The position numbers were made by a program, and so were the translations under genes. The notes beneath the pieces were generated by a model. That model ran no database searches. It saw nothing but the letters and a program-made list of their open reading frames with translations, and was not told the origin of the DNA. This document shows, in pieces, positions 26,515-34,681 of a stretch of 64,000 bases of DNA. Every line of letters begins with the position of its first letter. Position 1 is the first letter of the stretch. Origin of the DNA: Bacteroidales bacterium (GTDB lineage Bacteria > Bacteroidota > Bacteroidia > Bacteroidales > F082); NCBI GenBank assembly GCA_016285355.1, contig JAEEQP010000017.1, positions 4,951 through 68,950 on the forward strand. Reading direction: 5' to 3'.

Positions 26515-26844
26515 TTAACCTGCAATAGGTTCACTGGTGAGTTCAAGATGGTCGCCAGGCTGCACATTGTAATCAGCCAGAGTGAGTTCGCGGCCCTCAT
26601 CATCCATAAATTCAAAAATGGTAGGCTCTTCACCTTCTTCGACGATTTGTCCCAAAAGGTATCTGATGGGGACGCCACCGTTGTCCATTTTCGGGAGTTC
26701 GAAAACCTCAACGATTCTATTGATTTGATCGCTGATGGTACTCATAGGGTTGGTTACCTCCACTTCCACTTCTTCATATTGAGTTCCAGGAAGGGTTAGC
26801 GTGATGACGAATGCATCATCGTAATAATTTTTTTCGTTTTCCAT
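26515..26844 (-). CDS. Ubiquitin-like beta-grasp protein (candidate Ubl modifier)
   Basis: This 109-residue acidic protein has a beta-grasp pattern: an N-terminal beta hairpin (FVITLTLPG ... EEVEVEVT), a helix (ISDQINRIVEVFELP), a YLLGQIV strand, and the typical final segment RELTLADYNVQPGDHLELT, like the last strands of ubiquitin and YukD. The C-terminus is short and ends in Ala-Gly, so a free terminal Gly could be adenylated without cleavage. It directly precedes the E2 gene. That context, more than sequence alone, supports a conjugated modifier; a non-conjugated YukD-like role is the alternative. Confidence 0.8.
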   Translation of the reverse strand: MENEKNYYDDAFVITLTLPGTQYEEVEVEVTNPMSTISDQINRIVEVFELPKMDNGGVPIRYLLGQIVEEGEEPTIFEFMDDEGRELTLADYNVQPGDHLELTSEPIAG

Positions 26845-26887
26845 GATTATTGTAGTTTAATTGTTGATTGTTTATTTGTTTAATTGT

Positions 26888-27949
26888 TTACCATATCCAT
26901 GCGCCTCGGGGCTGGTCGTAGTTCTCGCTGCGGAAGTACTCAAACTTGTTCTTGAACACGATAAGCTGGTAGGCTTCCTCGTTGATGATTTGTGGTTCTC
27001 TAAGCCCGTAGCGGTAGAGAGCTAATTGATATTTGTTCTTTATCGGGTCGATGTAGATAATGAAGTCCGTCTTGGTGTCAGCATGTGCACCATAGAAGCG
27101 GTCGAAGATGGCACGGATGGCTTCGTCTTCCAACCAGAAGTAAGCTGTGTACTCCGATTTCTTAATGTGCCATTTCACAGCTAATTTCTTTGGCTTGCCC
27201 GCTTCGTGATAGTTGAGCAGACCCCCGTCGTGCAGTTTGTCGTGGGTGCCGTCGTATAGAGTTTCCTCGATGAAATCAAACACAGGCTTCATTTCTTGTT
27301 CTTCCTCTGTATATTGCAGCCATTTTCCTTCTTCCTCATCCCAATGTCCGAACATCGGTAAATAGCGGTAGGTGAACTGTTTCATGTAGTTGTCGAAAAG
27401 GTCGCGGGGAGGGAGACCCTTGGTGGCGAGGTTTGCATAGGCTTCATCTGATGATTTCAGCATCATTTCCACATATTCGTTTCTCGACAAGTTTGTACTA
27501 GGACAGAAATCTTCAAAATCAACATCTGTTTCCTCGGCTTTCATCCAAGCCAATAGTTTTGCTCGTTTATCACCATGTAGCCATAGGGCAACTCGTCCAT
27601 AGGGAGCCATCCCTACAATAATGTAATTATACAATGGTTGTCCGTCTGTCTCATCAGTTTCTTGCAGCAATTGTTCTATAACGTCTTTGGGCAAATCTTC
27701 TTCAATTGAATAGAACTTGTTTTCAACCAACGATAGCCATATCATGTCAATTTCCGAAGGAACAGGGAAATCCTTTTCATCATCTATATGCATGGAAACA
27801 GGCTTGCCCCATTCGTCGGCAAAGGGACAGCAATAAGGTATGCTGATGCCATCGTCTTCAGACCACATCAGGTTTCCAAAGAATGTCTCTGAAGGAAACA
27901 ATTTAGGAGCATTGCCGCTCAAGGAATACGCATGTTTTGCCATAGCCAT
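26888..27949 (-). CDS. DUF2931-like protein
   Basis: A 353-residue protein without a signal peptide. The conserved-looking pattern WLSLVENKFYSIEEDLP, then IIVGMAPYGRVALWLHG (strand-turn-strand), and a later WHIKKSEYTAYFWLEDEAI recalls DUF2931 proteins, which are frequent next to Bacteroidetes T6SS phospholipase-like genes and often considered immunity or accessory proteins. It follows the DUF2235 gene by 16 nt, which fits an effector/partner pair. No catalytic motif is visible. The link to DUF2235 is inference from adjacency. Confidence 0.5.
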   Translation of the reverse strand: MAMAKHAYSLSGNAPKLFPSETFFGNLMWSEDDGISIPYCCPFADEWGKPVSMHIDDEKDFPVPSEIDMIWLSLVENKFYSIEEDLPKDVIEQLLQETDETDGQPLYNYIIVGMAPYGRVALWLHGDKRAKLLAWMKAEETDVDFEDFCPSTNLSRNEYVEMMLKSSDEAYANLATKGLPPRDLFDNYMKQFTYRYLPMFGHWDEEEGKWLQYTEEEQEMKPVFDFIEETLYDGTHDKLHDGGLLNYHEAGKPKKLAVKWHIKKSEYTAYFWLEDEAIRAIFDRFYGAHADTKTDFIIYIDPIKNKYQLALYRYGLREPQIINEEAYQLIVFKNKFEYFRSENYDQPRGAWIW

Positions 27950-27965
27950 AGTTATATTATACTCT

Positions 27966-29609
27966 TTAGCTGCCTTTCAGAGTATCTGTTCCATTTTCTG
28001 TGTATATTATTCTTTCGTAGCAGTAATTGTCATTATAATGAGGACCGTTGACAGAACCGGCACTTGAAGAAAAATGAAGATGCCGAAGGCGCAGGTTTTT
28101 ATAGTCCTCTTCTGATTTTGGAAAATAACACTGTCCGTAATTGCTACTACAACCTTTCCAAATGGATTTCATGTCCTCAAAGCTCTTGGGAAGTTTGTCT
28201 GGGATTGAGTGTTTTCCTTTTATACTGTCGCTCTCAAAAACATCACCATGCTTTTCGGCCATGATTACTAAAGGAAGATTTGAATAAATGCCAACGGAGA
28301 AGCGTTTGACATCAACATTTTCAACATTGTCGTTATCATCGAAGATGTCTTGTTCCATATCGTTAGGGGTATTCGTGTCGTCTTTTAGCCAACCTAATCG
28401 TTTTAAGTTTTCTAAAGTCATTTCAATTCCATCTTGCTTGGGGGAAACTTTCGATATTTTAAGCCGGTGTTTTCCCTTCCTTATAGGAAGAGACACTTCA
28501 CCTCTATATCCAGGCAATTCAGATCCCCCAATATCAGTATGTATTCCAGGTATCAGAAATTGTGTTACCTGCCCACCGTCAGGAAGAGCACATAGCGCAA
28601 AATTCTCTCTGTATTCGTCAAGAGCACAGATGTGTATTACCTTTTTAACAGATATGTCATGCGCAACGGTATTTAAGCCAAGGTCTCTCACGTTCTCATC
28701 ATGAAATGTGCTTGCTGTCACGGAAACACGCTCTATACCTGTCACGGGTACCGATAGTGCCGATGGAGCCCATTGAGGATTACGAATCACTCCTACAGAA
28801 GCAACAGTATCGTATACTCCCACATTGAATTTAATGTCCTTTTGTTTTGGGAATATTATTTTATCCTCACTACTACTATTGTTATTAGAGAATTTTTTGT
28901 TGTATTTCTTTATTCCTTTCCGAAGAATTGACGGTCTATTCCCTCGATTACAGCATAAATCCACAAAAAGCCGTGCTTCTGTAGCACCTCTGCTAAAACC
29001 AAAAACGTCAAATATATAATTAACCCCTGAAATGGAACTATCAAAATTAAAAAAGTTTATTCTTGTCACAAGAGCGTCCAAAGCATCCCAAATTTTCTGA
29101 ACCACACCGGAAACACCTTGGCCGGCCGCAAGTCCCGCAACACTGATTCCTTTTGAGACATTGGCAAAAGTTCCGCTGCCTGTAACATATATTTTATATG
29201 AATAATCATATTGTTCTTTAGGTTGGTAAAAACGCTCTAAGATTGCTATGTTGGTATATCCTACACCTTGCATAAAACTTCGAGGCATACCAAGTCGCCA
29301 ATTATTTCTTTTGTTTAAAATCTCTCTCTTGGTCTGCGTTTTGTCTGATGATAACTCAATAGATACTCGTTCTTTCTTTGTTAATTTGTCTAATTTCATA
29401 CCTGACAGGATTTCGTCGTTTTCTTTGATTTCCTGTTCTGTAGCTTCACTTTTTTTCTCTCTTGCCAATCTTCCCATCGTTACTTGGGCACGGTTGTTAT
29501 TTGTGCCATCAAAGAAAACACCAATGCGAACTTTTATGTCTACAGGCTCGTTCTCATTGCGTTCTGACTTATTTGCGGCTTGTGCATTTATTTCGGATAT
29601 TGAGGCCAT
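27966..29609 (-). CDS. DUF2235 / Tle1-like phospholipase-type alpha/beta hydrolase, candidate T6SS effector
   Basis: A 547-residue protein with the DUF2235 signature: RIGVFFDGTNNN near the N-terminus (~residues 27-38), the nucleophile elbow FGFSRGATEAR (~residues 210-220, GxSxG), VGVYDTVASVGV, HICALDEYRENF and the late FLIPGIHTDIGGS with Asp and His. DUF2235 includes Tle1 phospholipase effectors delivered by T6SS into rivals. No signal peptide, as expected for such effectors. It is encoded with PAAR and VgrG genes. A specific immunity gene is not certain; the adjacent DUF2931 gene is the best candidate. Confidence 0.82.
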   Translation of the reverse strand: MASISEINAQAANKSERNENEPVDIKVRIGVFFDGTNNNRAQVTMGRLAREKKSEATEQEIKENDEILSGMKLDKLTKKERVSIELSSDKTQTKREILNKRNNWRLGMPRSFMQGVGYTNIAILERFYQPKEQYDYSYKIYVTGSGTFANVSKGISVAGLAAGQGVSGVVQKIWDALDALVTRINFFNFDSSISGVNYIFDVFGFSRGATEARLFVDLCCNRGNRPSILRKGIKKYNKKFSNNNSSSEDKIIFPKQKDIKFNVGVYDTVASVGVIRNPQWAPSALSVPVTGIERVSVTASTFHDENVRDLGLNTVAHDISVKKVIHICALDEYRENFALCALPDGGQVTQFLIPGIHTDIGGSELPGYRGEVSLPIRKGKHRLKISKVSPKQDGIEMTLENLKRLGWLKDDTNTPNDMEQDIFDDNDNVENVDVKRFSVGIYSNLPLVIMAEKHGDVFESDSIKGKHSIPDKLPKSFEDMKSIWKGCSSNYGQCYFPKSEEDYKNLRLRHLHFSSSAGSVNGPHYNDNYCYERIIYTENGTDTLKGS

Positions 29610-29679
29610 AAGAAGGACAATACAATGGTTTTTGTTTAATTTTCAAGCAACTTTGAGAAATTATTTATAGTTTTGCGGC

Positions 29680-29937
29680 ATGAAAGTAATACCAGAATCT
29701 ATCAAAGAAGCAGCAAAAGGTTTAATTAACCGTTTTGGATGCCACATTAATTACATTGGCGAATACGAAGGTCAACAAGCTTATATGGCATGTTTTCCAG
29801 AGGGTTATTCATTAGGTTTTCCATTTCTTTATCTTTTATCAAGTGAAGGCTTGGTAAGAGAGATTACTGGTTTTGAATCACTTCGCATTCTGAACTCAAT
29901 CAACATTGAAGATGTCGGAGAAAGCGGGGTCAAATAA
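29680..29937 (+). CDS. Small acidic-to-neutral orphan protein on the opposite strand within the T6SS locus
   Basis: An 85-residue protein with FPFLYLLSSEGLVREITGFESLRIL, presumably a small alpha-beta fold; similar short proteins occur in Bacteroidales but I know no function. It is the only plus-strand gene between 7.5 and 42.5 kb. A -7 motif TAGTTTTG at 29668-29675 sits only 4 nt before the ATG, so the transcript may be nearly leaderless. Its last 42 nt overlap, tail to tail, the end of the PAAR-toxin gene. Position beside two effector genes makes an immunity or regulatory role possible, but this is speculation. Confidence 0.6.
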   Translation: MKVIPESIKEAAKGLINRFGCHINYIGEYEGQQAYMACFPEGYSLGFPFLYLLSSEGLVREITGFESLRILNSINIEDVGESGVK

Positions 29938-31389
29938 TTTGTTGTCGATTCTCATAATGCCTCTATGTTCTGCTGGGTACCAAGCACCCGAGGATGCCAA
30001 ATGATTGAGATTCATGTCCTCATTTCCAGAGCCAACTGAATTATCAATTTGAGGTTCTATATAACGTAATTCTCCCACTAATTCTCCATCACGAGGAGGA
30101 AAACGTTGTAATATGGTAGCATGTCCACCTTTATCTATTCCTCTTTTTATTATATTCCCGTTTTCATCTGTTAAATCACCCCTCCAACCAATATTTAGTT
30201 CATATATTCCTGGCTCTTTCGTGTTTTCATTAAAAAACTCCAAATAACGTTCTTTCGTCATCTTCATATCAGTATAACCTTTAGATTTAAGCCAATCATT
30301 CATCGTGATAGGAGTAGCAGGAGTGTCGTCAATGTTTTTCCATACATCGAATGCGTGTCCTGTAAAGAAATTTCCTTGACTTAAATACTCGACATTTGTA
30401 TTTGATTTTGTATTCCCTTTAGCTGTAACATTGAATCCTCTGATTCTTAATGCATATGCGGGTGAAGTTGTTGCACAATTGATTTTGAATGGATGAACAA
30501 AATTCTCTAATACTCCAAAAAAGTTGAATTTTTGTAAAAGATACCCCGGATTAGCGTATTGCGAATCAGCCTCTTTAACGGTCATCATTTTTTGTTTCTG
30601 GGTGTCTAGAGCCTTTTCTAATTCTAAATTGTTGATGGCTAAAGCCAACTTTTCCAATTTGGTTAGATTGTCTGGCATTTCCTTAACCATTTCTTGAGCA
30701 CGTTTTTTATCGTCATCTGTCAAAGTGGAAAACCTCTTCAATACTATTTCCTTTACCCTTTCTACTTCAGCGATTTTTCCTAGAATGCTATTTAGCGTTG
30801 TGGATTGTGTAGTATTAGGAGATGTTTGCGTGTTCCTATTATTTGAAGATGGTTGTTGTTCTCCCTGATTTGTATTACTTCCATTTGTAACATTCCCTAA
30901 CCCTGCAACAAAAGCATTCCTGTTTTCTCTTTTAAAATCATTACTGACAAATTGGCTGAGTGTTTGTTTGAAATTGCTTTTTAGCTTTTTTGTTACATAC
31001 TGCACTCCTTCCCCAACCTGCCCATCCGTAACCAAACTAATCGTCCCACCCCACATGCACTGGCATTTGCACGATTTCAGCAAAGCAGGCTGTCCCTTGA
31101 TGAGATAGTCCATCTTGCCTCCCATCCATGGAGCAGGGGTGTTGTGCATGCATGGCATAGGCGTGAGATGCCCATGTGCTGCAGCCGTGGCCGATGCCGT
31201 TGGTGGGAAACCCAACGAACGGCACAGCCCAAAAGGCGCAAGGTTCACCATCGATTTGTGGTCGCTGATATTCGCCATAGGTGGTCCCGTAAGGTTGACA
31301 GTGCGAATAGGAAGCACCGTCAAGTTGGCGGGGCTGGTGCCCATGGTGCAACGCATCACTGCTCCTGAACAAACGTAGGAATCTGACAT
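29896..31389 (-). CDS. PAAR-like (DUF4280) protein with C-terminal papain-fold toxin domain
   Basis: A 497-residue specialised T6SS effector. Residues ~1-125 are a DUF4280/PAAR-like tip domain: MRCTMGTSPANLTVLP, HLTPMPCMHNTPAPW, LKSCKCQCMWGG. A low-complexity Asn/Gln/Thr linker (~165-200) and a helical stretch follow. The C-terminal domain (~300-497) has INCATTSPAYALRIRGFNV with Cys305, DKGGHATILQRF with His423, and YIEPQIDN with a late acidic/Gln residue (E445/Q447): the Cys-His-(D/E/Q) layout of papain-like toxins and toxin glutamine deamidases (Tox-PL type). Predicted to sit on the VgrG tip and to modify a protein in the target cell. No immunity gene follows on the same strand. Confidence 0.75.
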   Translation of the reverse strand: MSDSYVCSGAVMRCTMGTSPANLTVLPIRTVNLTGPPMANISDHKSMVNLAPFGLCRSLGFPPTASATAAAHGHLTPMPCMHNTPAPWMGGKMDYLIKGQPALLKSCKCQCMWGGTISLVTDGQVGEGVQYVTKKLKSNFKQTLSQFVSNDFKRENRNAFVAGLGNVTNGSNTNQGEQQPSSNNRNTQTSPNTTQSTTLNSILGKIAEVERVKEIVLKRFSTLTDDDKKRAQEMVKEMPDNLTKLEKLALAINNLELEKALDTQKQKMMTVKEADSQYANPGYLLQKFNFFGVLENFVHPFKINCATTSPAYALRIRGFNVTAKGNTKSNTNVEYLSQGNFFTGHAFDVWKNIDDTPATPITMNDWLKSKGYTDMKMTKERYLEFFNENTKEPGIYELNIGWRGDLTDENGNIIKRGIDKGGHATILQRFPPRDGELVGELRYIEPQIDNSVGSGNEDMNLNHLASSGAWYPAEHRGIMRIDNKLFDPAFSDIFNVD

Positions 31390-31390
31390 T

Positions 31391-32650
31391 TTACTTTAAT
31401 GTGTAAACAACACCCACCTCAAAGGTAGGAATCCATACCTTGCCGCCGTTTTGCAGCAAGCCGGTATGCCATCCAGACAGATGCTTGCTATCATCCTTGA
31501 AACTGGTTTCGCCAACTTTTAGAATAGGATAATCCAGCTTGAAACCTGCATTCAATACAATTGGCGTATTTTTGAAAGGCATATAGGCTCCAACAACCAC
31601 ATTTGCCCAAAGATTGAACTTGTTGATTTCTGTTTCGACTTCATTTTCTTCGTAAAAATCCCTGTTGCTCACGAATCCCAGCTCCGGGATGTTTTCCAAA
31701 GTGACATCCCACTTTTCATAATAGCCTTTCACGCCATAAGTTCCTGTTCCGTCGATTTCAGGAGAACCAATATTAAGTGAAGGCGTGATACCCAATTTGG
31801 CATATACCGAAACCCTGTCCTTGAGAGGTTGGCCAATGCAAATACGGATAGGAATGTCTAAGTAGCTCATTGACAAGTGCTCTGCAAGATTTTCAAAAGA
31901 ATAAATGGCCTCGTAAGCATCTCCGTCTTTGTCTCTGAAACTACCGTCGCAATGCTCATATTGACTTAAATGGGCTGCCATGGTAAACCTACGGAACCCC
32001 AAACCTGCCTCAAATGAAATGGGAAGCGATTCTGAAAGGCGTGCTGTGCCGAAGTATAAAGCAAACTGTGTACCCAAAGGGATATCTTTGGCCCAAAGAC
32101 CATTGGCACTATTACCCAATAGCACGGTACCCAAACCAGCCTCCATCCCGATGACTGGTGTCTTTTCAGGAATGCTCTTTTTCTGGTTTTGCGTGATGCG
32201 CACGGCTTGCAATGAGTCCAACTGGGCTTGCAGTCTGTTGTTTTCTTCTTGCGCTTGGTTCAATTCATTAACCAAGCTATCAAGTTGGCCGCTCAGTTGG
32301 GTGATTTCTTCCGTTTTTTCTGCAATCTGTTGGTTGAGGGCAGAGATGTCGTCCTGATTCCCAGAGGATTTCTCCAATTGTTTGTTGAGTTGCTTCACTT
32401 CCTTATTGGTGGCATCCAATCGGTTTTGTAGGTCTTTTATATTGTTCTTAAGATTTTTGATTTCGTCCTGCAACTCATCGACGAGTTGATACTTTACCGA
32501 TTCGATGCGGTCCTCAACGGTGCCTTGATAGTATTGCACTGTGAGCGTTTTGCCGTCTTTGGTCTTGCCTCTGAGGGTGGAGCGTTGTGATTGTGCCCAT
32601 GCCGATGCAAAGAGAACGATAGCGAAAAGGGTTAAAAATAACTTTTTCAT
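31391..32650 (-). CDS. Outer-membrane beta-barrel protein with periplasmic coiled coil
   Basis: 419 residues: signal peptide (MKKLFLTLFAIVLFASAWAQ), a long heptad-type coiled coil (~residues 50-150, rich in Leu/Gln/Glu/Asn), then a ~250-residue region of alternating beta strands (VIGMEAGLGTV, FALYFGTARL, ISFEAGLGFRRF, VSVYAKLGITPSL) ending in VGVVYTLK, an aromatic/hydrophobic end typical of outer-membrane barrels. It follows the T9SS-sorted protein gene and precedes the PAAR gene by 1 nt. It may couple the T6SS channel to the outer membrane, a job for which no classical protein is encoded here; this is inference. Confidence 0.65.
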   Translation of the reverse strand: MKKLFLTLFAIVLFASAWAQSQRSTLRGKTKDGKTLTVQYYQGTVEDRIESVKYQLVDELQDEIKNLKNNIKDLQNRLDATNKEVKQLNKQLEKSSGNQDDISALNQQIAEKTEEITQLSGQLDSLVNELNQAQEENNRLQAQLDSLQAVRITQNQKKSIPEKTPVIGMEAGLGTVLLGNSANGLWAKDIPLGTQFALYFGTARLSESLPISFEAGLGFRRFTMAAHLSQYEHCDGSFRDKDGDAYEAIYSFENLAEHLSMSYLDIPIRICIGQPLKDRVSVYAKLGITPSLNIGSPEIDGTGTYGVKGYYEKWDVTLENIPELGFVSNRDFYEENEVETEINKFNLWANVVVGAYMPFKNTPIVLNAGFKLDYPILKVGETSFKDDSKHLSGWHTGLLQNGGKVWIPTFEVGVVYTLK

Positions 32651-32692
32651 ATTGATTTAGTGTTTTATAATGTTTTCAATGATTGATAATAC

Positions 32693-34663
32693 TTATTGGA
32701 TAATGATTTTCTCAACTTTGACAAAGCCAGATTGGTCAGAGATGTGGGCTACATAGACACCTTGAGGTAGACAAACGTTAATGCTGGTTTGCGAACCCGA
32801 CACGGTCTGGCTGTGAAGCAGTCTGCCGTCAATGGAGTAGATGGTGAGTTGGGCTTCGTTTTCGCTGCCGTTCACGATAAACAATTCGTCGTTGGAATGT
32901 GCAGGATTGGGGTAAATCGACAGGCGACCTGACGGGTGGGGGTTCTGATTATTCTCCACAAGGAATACAGGGCTGAAAGCACTACAACGCTCATCTTTGA
33001 ATATGCTGATACGAACCTTATAGTTGCCATCGGGCAGACCTCCCGGTTTATAATAATACTGTTTGTTGGCATATTGGATAAGGGTGTCGTTGCGATACCA
33101 TTGGAATGTGTAAGTGTTATTGGGGTTTGGATTTGGATAAATCAAGATGTATTTGATGCTGTTAGCGTATGATTTTGCCACGATATTGTGAATGTCGTTT
33201 CCATCGATACATGACGACACTTCAACTGGTAAAGTATAGGTGTTGGTGCAACTGGTGATGGTGTCCGTAACAATTACCGACACTTCTTGTATTCCAGCGG
33301 TTTTCCAGATTACCTTACAACCATTATCAATAATAATAATTTCGGCTTGCTCGTCCGATAAACTCCAATCGTATGAGTAATTGGCATAGTTGTTTATGCT
33401 ATCTATAACTTGATATTCGACTTCCTGATACGTGTTAACACTTTCATTTCCTTTTAAAGTCAAGCCTTCCAAACTGTTCACGGTGATTTGGACGGTGTTG
33501 CTATAAATGGATACCATCAAATACTTGGCACAATAGCGCAAATACCAACCATTGTAATTGGTATGAAGAGATTCGTTGTTGTAAACCTCATACGACTCAA
33601 AGTCATTGGTCTGTGATAATTGCCATTCGGTATGGGTTGGAGGAAGAAGAAGCTGAGGTTCTGTCAATGTGAGCGATTCTCCTGCACAGATAGCATCTGG
33701 TGCTTCAATAATGATGTAGATTTGTTTGAAGAAAGCAGTGAAGCTCATGTCGCTGGTGACCATAACATAGCGCGGGTTTTCTGTACTGTTGTCATCCCAG
33801 TGGTCGAAGCTATAACCCTCGGCAGGTATGGCGGTCAGCATGGCCGTGTCGCCATAATAATAGGTGCCGTAGCCAGTGACCGTACCCCAATCCTCGTCGT
33901 TTTGGGAGGTGGTGATAGTGTAGATTTGCGACTCGAAGTGTGCGACCAAATCGCGGTTGTGGTCTGCGGGGAAGGTATAGTCGGCACCAGCGTCGGGAAC
34001 CACTTCATCGTTTTCTGTCCAGTTGGAGAAGTTATAGCCTTCAGTGGGCGAGGCTGTCAGGGTGCAAGTTTCGCCAAGAGTATAGGTTTGTGTAAAGGTG
34101 CTGCTCCCGTTGATTGTGCCGCCATCGGTCGGGTCTGCATTGGCAGTGATGGTGTAAGTCTGTTGTTGTGGTTCGAAGTGAGCCACAAAGGTTCGACTAC
34201 TCATCACTTCAAAGGTCAAAATGGGATCTGTGCCGACTACTGTGTCACTCTCCTTCCATTCGGAGAAGGTGAAACCCTCGTTGGGCGAGGCTGTTAATGT
34301 GCATGTCTCGCCATAGTCGTATGTGCCATCGCCTGATACCGATCCGCCATCAGTCGGGTCGACAATGGCGGTGATTTGATAGCTTTGCACTTGAAAATGT
34401 GCCACATAGGTTGCCGATTCTGTTACTCTAAATTTATATAGCGAATCGGTCGATACCACAGAGCCGTTCTTAGTCCAGTTAATGAAACTGTAGCCCTCAT
34501 TAGCCTCCGCTATAATGGTAACCAATGTGTTGTATTCGTATGTACCTCCACCTGTCACTGTGCCGCCATTTGTTGGGTCAGCTATTACTGTGATGGTACA
34601 TTGTCCAAACATTGCTCCAGAAATCAGCAAGAGCAATGAGAATAATAGTAAACGTTTTTTCAT
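32693..34663 (-). CDS. T9SS-sorted surface protein with four InlB-type repeats
   Basis: 656 residues: signal peptide (ending AMFGQ), four ~70-residue InlB/Flg_new-type repeats (~residues 22-325), each with a DP-T/N-(D/N)GG turn, (T)YxxGE/DTxxLTAxPxEGY and a F-x-x-W core, then PKD/Ig-like beta domains (~330-560), and a C-terminal type-A T9SS sorting domain (~575-656: LSIYPNPAHSNDELFI ... GVYVAHI ... VKVEKIIIQ). It should be exported across the outer membrane by the type IX system and retained on the surface or released. Lying between vgrG and the barrel gene, it is an unexpected member of a T6SS operon. Confidence 0.8.
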   Translation of the reverse strand: MKKRLLLFSLLLLISGAMFGQCTITVIADPTNGGTVTGGGTYEYNTLVTIIAEANEGYSFINWTKNGSVVSTDSLYKFRVTESATYVAHFQVQSYQITAIVDPTDGGSVSGDGTYDYGETCTLTASPNEGFTFSEWKESDTVVGTDPILTFEVMSSRTFVAHFEPQQQTYTITANADPTDGGTINGSSTFTQTYTLGETCTLTASPTEGYNFSNWTENDEVVPDAGADYTFPADHNRDLVAHFESQIYTITTSQNDEDWGTVTGYGTYYYGDTAMLTAIPAEGYSFDHWDDNSTENPRYVMVTSDMSFTAFFKQIYIIIEAPDAICAGESLTLTEPQLLLPPTHTEWQLSQTNDFESYEVYNNESLHTNYNGWYLRYCAKYLMVSIYSNTVQITVNSLEGLTLKGNESVNTYQEVEYQVIDSINNYANYSYDWSLSDEQAEIIIIDNGCKVIWKTAGIQEVSVIVTDTITSCTNTYTLPVEVSSCIDGNDIHNIVAKSYANSIKYILIYPNPNPNNTYTFQWYRNDTLIQYANKQYYYKPGGLPDGNYKVRISIFKDERCSAFSPVFLVENNQNPHPSGRLSIYPNPAHSNDELFIVNGSENEAQLTIYSIDGRLLHSQTVSGSQTSINVCLPQGVYVAHISDQSGFVKVEKIIIQ

Positions 34664-34681
34664 ATTTAAAATATTTTGTAA

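Noticed and set aside
18162..26844. Reading the Ubl block as a PRTRC plasmid cassette or a CBASS operon
   Set aside because: No ParB-like or other PRTRC genes, and no cGAS-like nucleotidyltransferase or CBASS effector are present; the genes overlap with T6SS genes instead.
33620..34297. 225-codon plus-strand frame antisense to the InlB-repeat protein
   Set aside because: It mirrors the repeats of the T9SS-sorted protein; no independent evidence.
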